Assembly: GCA_902795755.1 (NCBI GenBank)
Contig: CADBMO010000013.1
Coordinates: 1 to 23,820, forward strand
Direction: 5' to 3'
DNA length: 23,820 nt
Origin: an uncultured Erysipelotrichaceae bacterium
GTDB taxonomy: Bacteria > Bacillota_I > Bacilli_A > RF39 > UBA660
The stretch's first letter is position 1; every line of letters starts with the position of its first letter. A program made the translations under genes and the position numbers. The notes beneath the pieces are model-generated. The model worked only from the letters and a program-made list of their open reading frames with translations. It made no database searches and was not told the origin of the DNA. Positions 6,462-12,677 of this stretch are shown piece by piece.

Positions 6462-8882
6462 ATGAAAGAAACTGAAAAAAGAAGTGTAGGAAGACCAAAA
6501 CTAGCAGATACTGCACAAAAGAAAAAATCTTTAATAATAGTTGGCTTGTGTTTAATAGTATCTATAGCACTACTATTAGCAGGTGCATACCAAATGAATA
6601 TAATACCAGGATTTAATAGAGTTTCAGCAAACGTTACTTGTAGTTCAATTCCATCTGATTTAGCATATGACGAAAATACTAACCCATATGGTTTTAAGGA
6701 TCCAGATTTTTATAGTTACGTAGTTAGTGCGTATACTAGTGATTCTAATTATTGTGAGACAATGGATGCGGAAACTTTAAAAAATGTAACATACTTAAAT
6801 ATATATTATGCAAGTGGTATTGATAGTTTTTCAGGTATTCAGTACCTAACAAATCTAGAAACTATTAATGTATATTTATATAGTAGTAATAGTATAATAG
6901 ATGAAATAGATTTTAGTAATAATAAAAAGTTATCAGGGGCAAGTATATCACTACCTGTTAAAAGTCTTGTATTTGGTGATAATCCAGCATTATCTTCAAT
7001 AGCATTTGGCTCAATGAGTGATTTAGAAAACTTGGATTTATCAGGTGCAACAGCATTGGATAGTTTAGAATTATCTTCTTCAGATAAAATAACAGAACTA
7101 AGTATTCCAAGTACTGTTACTAGTTTGCGATTATCATCACTAAGTGCATTAACAAGCTTGGATATTCCAGCATCAGTAACAAACTTATCAATCTCATATT
7201 TAAATAATTTAAGTGATTTAAGCATTCCAGATGATAATAGTATAACAAACTTGAGTATAGAAAACATTAATGCTTTTACATCGTTAGACTTATCAACATT
7301 AAATAATTTGGAATCATTAACCTTACAAAGCTTAAATTCATTAAATTCATTATCAATTGGTTCTAATGATAACCTTAAATCTTTAAATATGTCTTCCATT
7401 GATAATATTACGGAGTTAGATTTAAGTGAAAATCCATATTTAGAAACGTTAACTTTATATTATTGTAATAACTTAAATACAATTAATTTAAGTAATAACC
7501 CTAAATTAAAAGAATTATCTTTATCTTCGTTATACAATTTAGATACATTAGTATTAAATGGGACAGATTCATTAAAGAAAATATATTCATATTCTACTCA
7601 AGTTAGTGATTTAAACTTAAAAGCGTGTCCAAACCTAGAATCACTTACTTTTGAGTCATCACAAATAACTGGTGATTTAGATTTAAGTAGTAATCTTAAA
7701 TTAAAAGAGTTAAGAATGAATAACAACTCAATAACAAGCGTTAATTTTGGTGATAATAAATCTTATGAAGAGATATATTTATATGGAAATGAACTAGAAG
7801 GTATTGATTTATCAGGAATGACAAAACTTGATTATTTAGATTTGAGTAATAATGCTTTAAGTGAAATAGATTTAAAGGATAATAAAGCTTTACAAAACTT
7901 ATATTTAAATAATAATGAATTATCATCTATTGATTTGACTAATAACATTAAACTTCAAAGCATAAATATTAACAATAATAATCTTACTCAAATAGATTTA
8001 AGAAAACAAAGACACTTAAGTAGAGTAAATCTTAGTAATAATAATTTTGATGAAGAACAATACGTTATTGTAGGCACAGATGCTCCTACAGTACTTGCAA
8101 TACCTACTGTATTAAATCCGGTTTATGATGTTGCAAACGAAGAGATTATTACCATTAATGGTGGAACGATTACTGCAGAAAGTGCAGGAACTACAAGGTA
8201 TGTTATTGCATATCAATATGATAGTTATGGATCAAGAGATGAATATGAAGTAGATGTTACCGCAGTAGACTTTGATAGTGCAAAATACGATATTGATCAT
8301 GTAGATAAAAAGATTAATTGTAAGAATGACAAGTTAGAAGATATCACAACAGATGATTTTACACTAAGTTCTACTAAGTTAAAAATGTCTATAGAAGGTA
8401 GTACTTTATCAATAAAAAAAGGTAAAACAGTTATTGCAGCGTATGAATTAACCGGTTTATATGAACCTGCACCAGAGCCGGATACACCAGCACCATCTGA
8501 TGTAAATGATACACCAAGTAATACGGATGATAATAATGTAACAACTACAACAACACAAGTTGAAAAAAAGGCAACCGTAACTGGTACAGTTAGTGCACTT
8601 ACTCAACCACTTACTTCATATCTAACCAATACTCAGTCAGCAATTAATAGTGCAAACAATAACACTACTAGTGGCATTTCAATTAGTTCTAGTTCATCTT
8701 CTGATAACAAGCAAGACTCAAGTGATGATGAAGAAAATAAAGAAAGTGTATTTACTAAGACTATAAGTACAAATAATGTAATTACCAATAATTATGATAA
8801 AGTGTTAATAGCAATTGCATTTGTTCTATTAGGAATAATTGTAGGAATAGTAATTGTTTCATCAGGAAAAAAAGATAATTAA
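6462..8882 (+). CDS. Large leucine-rich-repeat surface protein with two membrane segments
   Basis: 806 residues. A basic cytosolic N-terminus (1-22, containing GRPK) precedes a signal-anchor helix (about 23-46). From about 95 to 525 there are some twenty leucine-rich repeats of the LxxLxLxxNxxL kind with a period near 21-22; the last ones are regular (LDLSNNALSEIDL, LYLNNNELSSIDL). A beta-rich region (about 530-665), a Ser/Thr/Asn/Pro linker (about 670-770) and a C-terminal helix (about 779-800) ending in SSGKKDN follow. There is no LPXTG sorting signal, so it is held by its membrane segments with the repeats outside. LRRs usually bind proteins, so adhesion or host contact is plausible but unproven. 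RBS GGGAAGTGAT precedes ATG 6462. It is a single-gene unit. Confidence 0.85.
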   Translation: MKETEKRSVGRPKLADTAQKKKSLIIVGLCLIVSIALLLAGAYQMNIIPGFNRVSANVTCSSIPSDLAYDENTNPYGFKDPDFYSYVVSAYTSDSNYCETMDAETLKNVTYLNIYYASGIDSFSGIQYLTNLETINVYLYSSNSIIDEIDFSNNKKLSGASISLPVKSLVFGDNPALSSIAFGSMSDLENLDLSGATALDSLELSSSDKITELSIPSTVTSLRLSSLSALTSLDIPASVTNLSISYLNNLSDLSIPDDNSITNLSIENINAFTSLDLSTLNNLESLTLQSLNSLNSLSIGSNDNLKSLNMSSIDNITELDLSENPYLETLTLYYCNNLNTINLSNNPKLKELSLSSLYNLDTLVLNGTDSLKKIYSYSTQVSDLNLKACPNLESLTFESSQITGDLDLSSNLKLKELRMNNNSITSVNFGDNKSYEEIYLYGNELEGIDLSGMTKLDYLDLSNNALSEIDLKDNKALQNLYLNNNELSSIDLTNNIKLQSININNNNLTQIDLRKQRHLSRVNLSNNNFDEEQYVIVGTDAPTVLAIPTVLNPVYDVANEEIITINGGTITAESAGTTRYVIAYQYDSYGSRDEYEVDVTAVDFDSAKYDIDHVDKKINCKNDKLEDITTDDFTLSSTKLKMSIEGSTLSIKKGKTVIAAYELTGLYEPAPEPDTPAPSDVNDTPSNTDDNNVTTTTTQVEKKATVTGTVSALTQPLTSYLTNTQSAINSANNNTTSGISISSSSSSDNKQDSSDDEENKESVFTKTISTNNVITNNYDKVLIAIAFVLLGIIVGIVIVSSGKKDN

Positions 8883-8897
8883 TTATCTTTTTTTTTA
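8870..8897 (+). terminator. Intrinsic terminator of the LRR gene
   Basis: AAAAGATAA (8870-8878) pairs with TTATCTTTT (8883-8891), followed by Ts. The TAA stop (8880-8882) lies in the loop. Confidence 0.85.
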
Positions 8898-8910
8898 TAT
8901 ATTTTTATTA

Positions 8911-8916
8911 TATAAT
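8911..8916 (+). promoter_or_regulatory. Probable -10 of the glycosyltransferase gene
   Basis: A perfect TATAAT lies 17 bases after a T-rich -35 region (8888-8893), which is the tail of the previous terminator. It lies 24 bases before the chosen ATG. Confidence 0.5.
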
Positions 8917-8940
8917 TATTGTAATATGAAAGGTAATGTT

Positions 8941-10434
8941 ATGAATAAAGTTAAAAATACAATAATGAATATATCATTTATAATTCTTTTTATTCTGTTT
9001 GCAATAATCATATTTTGTAATTGTTTTTATAATAAAAAATTACCTAGTAACATTACTTTCTTTCGTTTGTTATTAGGCATTATTATATATGGTGCATTAT
9101 CATTTTTATTTTATATGTTATATAAAAAGATAAAAAATAAAAAAATGTTTTTTATAATATTTTTTTGTATATTCTTTATAATACAATGTACGTTCACATA
9201 TTTATTTATGGTAATTCCATCTTGGGATTATGGAATTGTCTTTGATGCTGCTAAAGAATCAGTATTAGGTACAAAAGCAATGCTTAGTAACTGGTACTTT
9301 TATATGTATCCAAATAATATAGGGTTAGGTATATTTTATAAAGTTATATTTTTATTATTTAAAATTTTACGTTTTACTAGCCCATTTTATTTGAGTGGAT
9401 TATTACTTATAAATATATTAGCAATAGATATATCTATCTTTTATACGTATAAAATTATAAAAACATTTATTGATAAAGATATTAGTATGTTTTTAATAAT
9501 GTGTATGATGTTTATTACACCTTTTATAACATATTGTCCTATTGCGTATTCAGATACGTTATCAATGCCATTTATAATATCTAGTTTATACTATTTTATT
9601 ATGTATTTTATAATAAAAGATCAATCTAAAAAAAATATTATTTTATCAATAGTTTTATTAGGCATTGGTTCAATTATTAAATTTAGTGCATGTATTTTAT
9701 TAGTGGCATATATTATATATATTATTTTTATGAATAAAGCATTATTAAAGAAACTAATATACGTATTAATCATATGTTTTATGTTTTTAATAACTTATTT
9801 TCCGGTTAAACTATCCGAATATATGTATTTGAAACCAGATGTATTAAAACAAAAGAAAATGCCTATTACACACTGGATAATGATGGGATTACACGAAGAT
9901 AGAATAAGTGTGGGTGGTTATTATGAAGAAGACGTTAGTTATACACTTTCATTTAATAACACTGATTTAAAAAGAGAAAAAAATATTGAGGTAATAAGGC
10001 AAAGATTACATAATTATAGGTTAAATAATGATCTTATTGGTTTTTATTTAAGAAAACTAATATATGTATGGGGAGATGGAACATTTTATGCACCAAATAA
10101 ATTATGGTTAATGCCAAAAAGAGACTATCAAATTAAAAACTTTATAACTGGTAGTATGTATCAAACCATTACGTTTAGATTGTTTGCTCAAAGTGAGTGG
10201 ATTATAATACTTATATTATTTTCATTATCTCTTTTATTTAATAAGTATTTAAAAGAAGAACAAAGAAAATTATTATTTATAAGTTCTATTATAACTTTTG
10301 GAGTAATACTATTTTTCTTGATATGGGAGGCTAGATCAAGATATTTAATAAATGTATTACCAATTATTATAATTAATGCATCTTTAGGTATAATAGCAAT
10401 TAAGAATAAAATTGCTAGTAAAAAAGTACGTTAA
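8941..10434 (+). CDS. Multi-pass membrane protein, probable GT-C (GT39-like) glycosyltransferase
   Basis: 497 residues with about 11-12 hydrophobic helices. After two N-terminal helices an acidic loop carries WDYGIVFDAAKES, which resembles the catalytic first extracellular loop of GT-C enzymes using lipid-linked sugars (PMT/ArnT/GT39 type). Later there are a C(P)IAYSDTLSMPF helix pair and a long outside loop (about 290-400) with GGYYEEDVSYTLS and WGDGTFYAPNK. A C-terminal helix pair with WEARSRYLINVLP is characteristic of this superfamily. It would transfer a sugar from a polyprenyl phosphate to a wall polymer or protein on the outer face. The donor and acceptor cannot be told. The start at 8941 is set by GAAAGG (8928-8933) and by the -10 upstream of it. 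It is a single-gene unit. Confidence 0.7.
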   Translation: MNKVKNTIMNISFIILFILFAIIIFCNCFYNKKLPSNITFFRLLLGIIIYGALSFLFYMLYKKIKNKKMFFIIFFCIFFIIQCTFTYLFMVIPSWDYGIVFDAAKESVLGTKAMLSNWYFYMYPNNIGLGIFYKVIFLLFKILRFTSPFYLSGLLLINILAIDISIFYTYKIIKTFIDKDISMFLIMCMMFITPFITYCPIAYSDTLSMPFIISSLYYFIMYFIIKDQSKKNIILSIVLLGIGSIIKFSACILLVAYIIYIIFMNKALLKKLIYVLIICFMFLITYFPVKLSEYMYLKPDVLKQKKMPITHWIMMGLHEDRISVGGYYEEDVSYTLSFNNTDLKREKNIEVIRQRLHNYRLNNDLIGFYLRKLIYVWGDGTFYAPNKLWLMPKRDYQIKNFITGSMYQTITFRLFAQSEWIIILILFSLSLLFNKYLKEEQRKLLFISSIITFGVILFFLIWEARSRYLINVLPIIIINASLGIIAIKNKIASKKVR

Positions 10435-10439
10435 ATGTA

Positions 10440-10468
10440 TTGTTATTAGAAAATATATATGTTAAAAT
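10440..10468 (+). promoter_or_regulatory. Promoter of tRNA-Glu
   Basis: TTGTTA (10440-10445) and TAAAAT (10463-10468) have a 17-base spacer and a TGT extension (10460-10462). The predicted start near 10475 falls within the 5' arm of the following hairpin. Confidence 0.65.
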
Positions 10469-10469
10469 T

Positions 10470-10493
10470 AAAATGTTCTTTTTGAACATTTTA
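10470..10493 (+). terminator. Terminator-like hairpin before tRNA-Glu
   Basis: AAAATGTTC (10470-10478) pairs with GAACATTTT (10484-10492) around five Ts. The free U-tail is poor, so termination may be partial. It lies after the glycosyltransferase gene and is entered by the tRNA promoter. Confidence 0.45.
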
Positions 10494-10494
10494 T

Positions 10495-10571
10495 GGCTCG
10501 TTGGTGAAGTGGTTTAACACACCGCCCTCTCAAGGCGGCATTCATGGGTTCAAATCCCATACGAGTCACCA
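10495..10571 (+). tRNA. tRNA-Glu (anticodon CUC)
   Basis: 77 nt with encoded CCA. Acceptor GGCTCGT (10495-10501) pairs with ACGAGTC. The anticodon stem CCGCC/GGCGG encloses the loop CTCTCAA, giving CUC, which reads GAG. The T-arm ATGGG/CCCAT encloses TTCAAAT. The layout closely follows bacterial glutamate tRNAs. It lies directly before the gene for its own synthetase. Confidence 0.92.
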
Positions 10572-10581
10572 TGTTGATATT

Positions 10582-10610
10582 AAAGATTAGTTTAGCTAAT
10601 CTTTTATTTT
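10582..10610 (+). terminator. Terminator of tRNA-Glu
   Basis: AAAGATTAG (10582-10590) pairs with CTAATCTTT (10596-10604) around TTTAG, with a T-rich tail. Confidence 0.85.
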
Positions 10611-10621
10611 TATTATTTTTT

Positions 10622-10630
10622 TGATATAAT
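10622..10630 (+). promoter_or_regulatory. Extended -10 promoter of gltX
   Basis: TGA-TATAAT (10622-10630). The -35 position (10602-10607) is the T-rich terminator tail. GAAGGGA (10639-10645) and the ATG at 10655 follow. Confidence 0.65.
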
Positions 10631-10654
10631 CATTATGCGAAGGGACTGATTAAA

Positions 10655-12325
10655 ATGACTAACAAAGATTTAGCAGAATTAATATTTCCAAATATAACAA
10701 AAACTATTGAAGATTATGAAAAAGAATATCCTGAAAGGAATTTACCAGAAGATGCAATCGTAACGCGTTTTGCACCAAGTCCAACTGGGTTTGTTCATAT
10801 GGGATCACTTCTAGCATCTTTCGTTGAAAGAAAGGCTGCAAAAGATACAAATGGTGTGTTTTATTTAAGAATAGAAGATACTGACCAAGAAAGAAAAGTA
10901 GAAAATGGTATTATTGGTATTACTACTGATTTAAAAAACTTTGGTATCTCAATTGATGAAGGTGCTATTAGTGAAACAGAAGAAATTGGTAGTTATGGAC
11001 CATACGTTCAAAGTAGTAGAAGAGAAATATATCATGCTTTTATGAAACGTTTAGTAGAGCAAGGGTTAGCATATCCATGTTTTTGCAGTAAAGAAGAGTT
11101 AGAAGAAATAAGAAAAGCTCAAGAAAAAAGAAAAGATAGAATTGGATATTATGGAAGATACGCTAAATGTAGAAAAATACCTGTAGCAGATGCAATTGAA
11201 AGAATTAAAAATGGTGAACCATTTACTTTAAGATTAAAATCACCTGGTGATTATAATAAAAAGATAGTTGTAAAAGACTTAGTAAAAGGTAATATATCAT
11301 TTCCTGAAAATGATATGGATATTGTAATAATGAAGCAAGATGGCCTTCCAACATATCACTTTGCACATTTAGTTGATGATCATTTGATGCGTACAACTCA
11401 TATTATAAGAGGAGATGAATGGGTATCATCTCTTCCAACACATATACAATTATTTCAGGTGTTTGGTTTTAAGCCACCTAAATATGCACATATCTCACCA
11501 ATTATGAAAGAAGAGGGTGGCGTAAAAAGAAAGTTGTCTAAAAGAAAAGATCCAGAAGCTGCTATGAGTTATTACCATGAACAAGGTATTCCTGTATATG
11601 CAGTTCAATTATATTTAATGACACTTGCAAATACCAACTTTGAACAATGGTGGGATGCAAACAAGGATAAAACAATAGATGATTTTGAGTTTAGTTTTAG
11701 CAAGATAAGTAAATCAGGTGGTTTATTTGATGTAGAGAAGTTACTTAATATATCTAAAAACTATTTATCAAGAATAAAAGCTACTGAGTTTTACGATATG
11801 TTAGTTAGTTATGCCAAAGAGTACGATGAAGAATTTTATGAATTAATTACTAAGTATAAAGATTTTACAATTGGTCTTTTAAATATTGAAAGAGAGCAGA
11901 AAAAACCTAGAAAAGACTATGCTAAATTTAGTGATGTTAAAGAGTTAGTTTGGTATATGTATGATGAATTATTTGAAAAACATGAAAAAGATTATGAATT
12001 TTCTACTATAACTGATAGAAATGAAATAATAAGTATGATGGAAACATATATAGATAAGTATTATGATGAATCTGATGATCAACAAACTTGGTTTGAAAAA
12101 ATCAAAGATTTATCAGAAGAATTTGGTTATGCTAGAGAAGTAAAGGATTATAAAGAAAATCCAGATAAATATAAGGGCCATGTAGGAGATGTTTCAATGG
12201 TTATTAGGGTAGTATTAACTACTAAATCGATGACTCCAAATTTATATGATATTATGAAGTTATTTGGTAAGAATAGAATAATATCAAGAATAGAAAAACT
12301 AAAAGAATTAAAGAAAACTCTTTAA
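10655..12325 (+). CDS. gltX: Glutamyl-tRNA synthetase
   Basis: 556 residues, class I aminoacyl-tRNA synthetase. About 34 extra residues precede the usual start of the Rossmann fold. The first signature is PSPTGFVHMGS (His48-Ser51, a variant of HIGH), then YLRIEDTDQER. The zinc-type segment CFCSKEEL is followed by YGRYAKC. LPTYHFAHLVDDHLM and IIRGDEW follow, and the second signature is KLSKR (293-297, from KMSKS). The C-terminal half is helical and should bind the anticodon. It attaches glutamate to tRNA-Glu and, if non-discriminating as in most Firmicutes without GlnRS, also to tRNA-Gln. The local tRNA-Gln(CUG) and tRNA-Glu(CUC) would both be substrates. The sequence is clearly GluRS but of a divergent, longer type than E. 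coli GltX (471 residues). It is a single-gene unit, and its terminator includes the last five codons. Confidence 0.9.
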   Translation: MTNKDLAELIFPNITKTIEDYEKEYPERNLPEDAIVTRFAPSPTGFVHMGSLLASFVERKAAKDTNGVFYLRIEDTDQERKVENGIIGITTDLKNFGISIDEGAISETEEIGSYGPYVQSSRREIYHAFMKRLVEQGLAYPCFCSKEELEEIRKAQEKRKDRIGYYGRYAKCRKIPVADAIERIKNGEPFTLRLKSPGDYNKKIVVKDLVKGNISFPENDMDIVIMKQDGLPTYHFAHLVDDHLMRTTHIIRGDEWVSSLPTHIQLFQVFGFKPPKYAHISPIMKEEGGVKRKLSKRKDPEAAMSYYHEQGIPVYAVQLYLMTLANTNFEQWWDANKDKTIDDFEFSFSKISKSGGLFDVEKLLNISKNYLSRIKATEFYDMLVSYAKEYDEEFYELITKYKDFTIGLLNIEREQKKPRKDYAKFSDVKELVWYMYDELFEKHEKDYEFSTITDRNEIISMMETYIDKYYDESDDQQTWFEKIKDLSEEFGYAREVKDYKENPDKYKGHVGDVSMVIRVVLTTKSMTPNLYDIMKLFGKNRIISRIEKLKELKKTL

Positions 12326-12336
12326 TTCTTTTTTTT
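12303..12336 (+). terminator. Intrinsic terminator of gltX
   Basis: AAGAATTAAAG (12303-12313) pairs with CTTTAATTCTT (12320-12330) around six bases, followed by Ts. The TAA stop (12323-12325) lies in the 3' arm, so a terminating ribosome would cover the hairpin. Confidence 0.9.
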
Positions 12337-12398
12337 CGAGGGTTTTTAAAACTTTTGTAGAACAATAAAAGTGGAAAAGTCATTATTAGGTTAGTTTA

Positions 12399-12432
12399 CT
12401 TTCTATTAAGCAATTAATAGAAAGGTGGTGAT
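12399..12432 (+). promoter_or_regulatory. GNRA-loop hairpin abutting the ribosome binding site of the small ORF
   Basis: CTTTCTATTAA (12399-12409) pairs perfectly with TTAATAGAAAG (12414-12424) around the tetraloop GCAA. The hairpin ends on the first bases of the Shine-Dalgarno run AAAGGTGGTGAT. Its 5' arm is the same stretch that can pair with 12593-12600, so the two structures compete. A control role in translation is inferred. Confidence 0.6.
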
Positions 12433-12436
12433 AATT

Positions 12437-12544
12437 ATGATGCTTAAGATATTAATTAAGAGCCCTTGCTTTGAAATTAGAATCAGAAGTAGAATTGTTA
12501 TCCTACTTCTTTTAATTATTTTGCTACTTGTTAGTATTGCATAA
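12437..12544 (+). CDS. 35-residue basic-hydrophobic peptide, type I toxin-like
   Basis: The ORF starts with two ATG codons (12437, 12440), has a strong RBS (GGTGAT at 12427-12432, four bases before the first ATG) and ends with two consecutive TAA codons. The peptide begins MMLKILIKSP, has a basic middle (EIRIRSR, residues 14-19) and ends in an uninterrupted hydrophobic run of about 16 residues (IVILLLLIILLLVSIA). A short basic part plus one membrane helix is the usual build of type I toxins (Ibs, TxpA, Fst-like), which depolarise membranes when overproduced. I do not recognise a specific family. An AGAAGTAG/CTACTTCT hairpin lies inside the coding region. It could instead be a leader peptide for the helicase or a chance ORF, but the RBS, tandem stops and flanking structures argue for real translation. 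Confidence 0.55.
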   Translation: MMLKILIKSPCFEIRIRSRIVILLLLIILLLVSIA

Positions 12545-12583
12545 TAAAAGAAAGACACTAACCTAGGGGGTTAGTATCTTTCT
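12541..12583 (-). terminator. Minus-strand terminator of the putative antisense RNA
   Basis: The stem is formed by 12549-12563 and 12569-12583 around a five-base loop, and on the minus strand it is followed by a T-rich run (complement of 12541-12548). All 15 positions pair in the minus RNA if one G-U is counted. Confidence 0.5.
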
Positions 12584-12628
12584 ATACCCAGTATAGAAAG
12601 TAAATTAGCCTTATTGGCTTCTCTTTCT
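12541..12628 (-). ncRNA. Putative cis-antisense RNA (antitoxin candidate)
   Basis: A minus-strand transcript predicted to start near 12628 and end near 12541 would be about 88 nt long. It would cover the whole 3' untranslated part of the small-ORF mRNA. It contains the GTATAGAAAG-type hairpin and ends in a 15-position stem (12583-12569 with 12563-12549) followed by U-rich TTTATTAT, which is a good intrinsic terminator on this strand. The one C-A mismatch of that stem as read on the + strand (12556/12576) is a G-U pair in the minus RNA. Start and end are inferred from sequence signals only. Confidence 0.45.
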
Positions 12629-12634
12629 ACCAAT

Positions 12635-12663
12635 ATTATAGACAATTAAATGAAAATATGCAA
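12635..12663 (-). promoter_or_regulatory. Minus-strand promoter facing the small ORF
   Basis: On the minus strand TTGCAT (complement of 12658-12663) and a perfect TATAAT (complement of 12635-12640) are separated by exactly 17 bases. No minus-strand protein gene lies downstream, only the structured element. Confidence 0.6.
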
Positions 12664-12677
12664 GTAAAAGGTGATAT

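Larger units (their letters stand above)
12389..12610 (+). repeat. Imperfect 18-base inverted repeat bounding the element
   Basis: GGTTAGTTTACTTTCTAT (12389-12406) is complementary to ATAGAAAGTAAATTAGCC (12593-12610) at 16 of 18 positions. Both exceptions (12391/12608 and 12394/12605) are G-U pairs in a + strand RNA. The A at 12388 and T at 12611 extend it by one pair. It could be a long-distance 5'-3' interaction in an mRNA or the terminal repeats of a small mobile element. Confidence 0.8.
12337..12677. other. Intergenic structured element between gltX and the helicase gene
   Basis: This 341-base gap is the longest without a large gene. In order it holds a T/A-rich stretch with a weak TTGTAG at 12355-12360 and no convincing + strand -10, a GNRA-capped hairpin (12399-12424), an RBS and a 35-codon ORF (12437-12544) with an internal hairpin (12485-12510), a 15-position hairpin (12549-12583), a second CTTTCTAT-type hairpin (12581-12600), a short AGCC/GGCT hairpin (12607-12619), and a minus-strand promoter (12635-12663) just before the helicase RBS. 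The motif CTTTCTA and its complement recur at least five times, so several mutually exclusive folds are possible. Whether the helicase uses a promoter inside this region is unclear; none was recognised. Confidence 0.7.

Noticed and set aside
6839..7399. Minus-strand 186-codon frame inside the LRR gene
   Set aside because: The Leu/Ser-rich translation is the mirror of the leucine-rich repeats; no RBS or promoter supports it. The same applies to the frames at 7741-7926, 16557-16805, 16875-17237, 18471-18803, 18894-19268, 21332-21568 and 1420-1605.
12437..12544. Macrolide-type leader peptide controlling the helicase gene
   Set aside because: The peptide lacks known stalling motifs, ends over 130 bases before the helicase, and no hairpin was seen sequestering the helicase RBS at 12667-12675.
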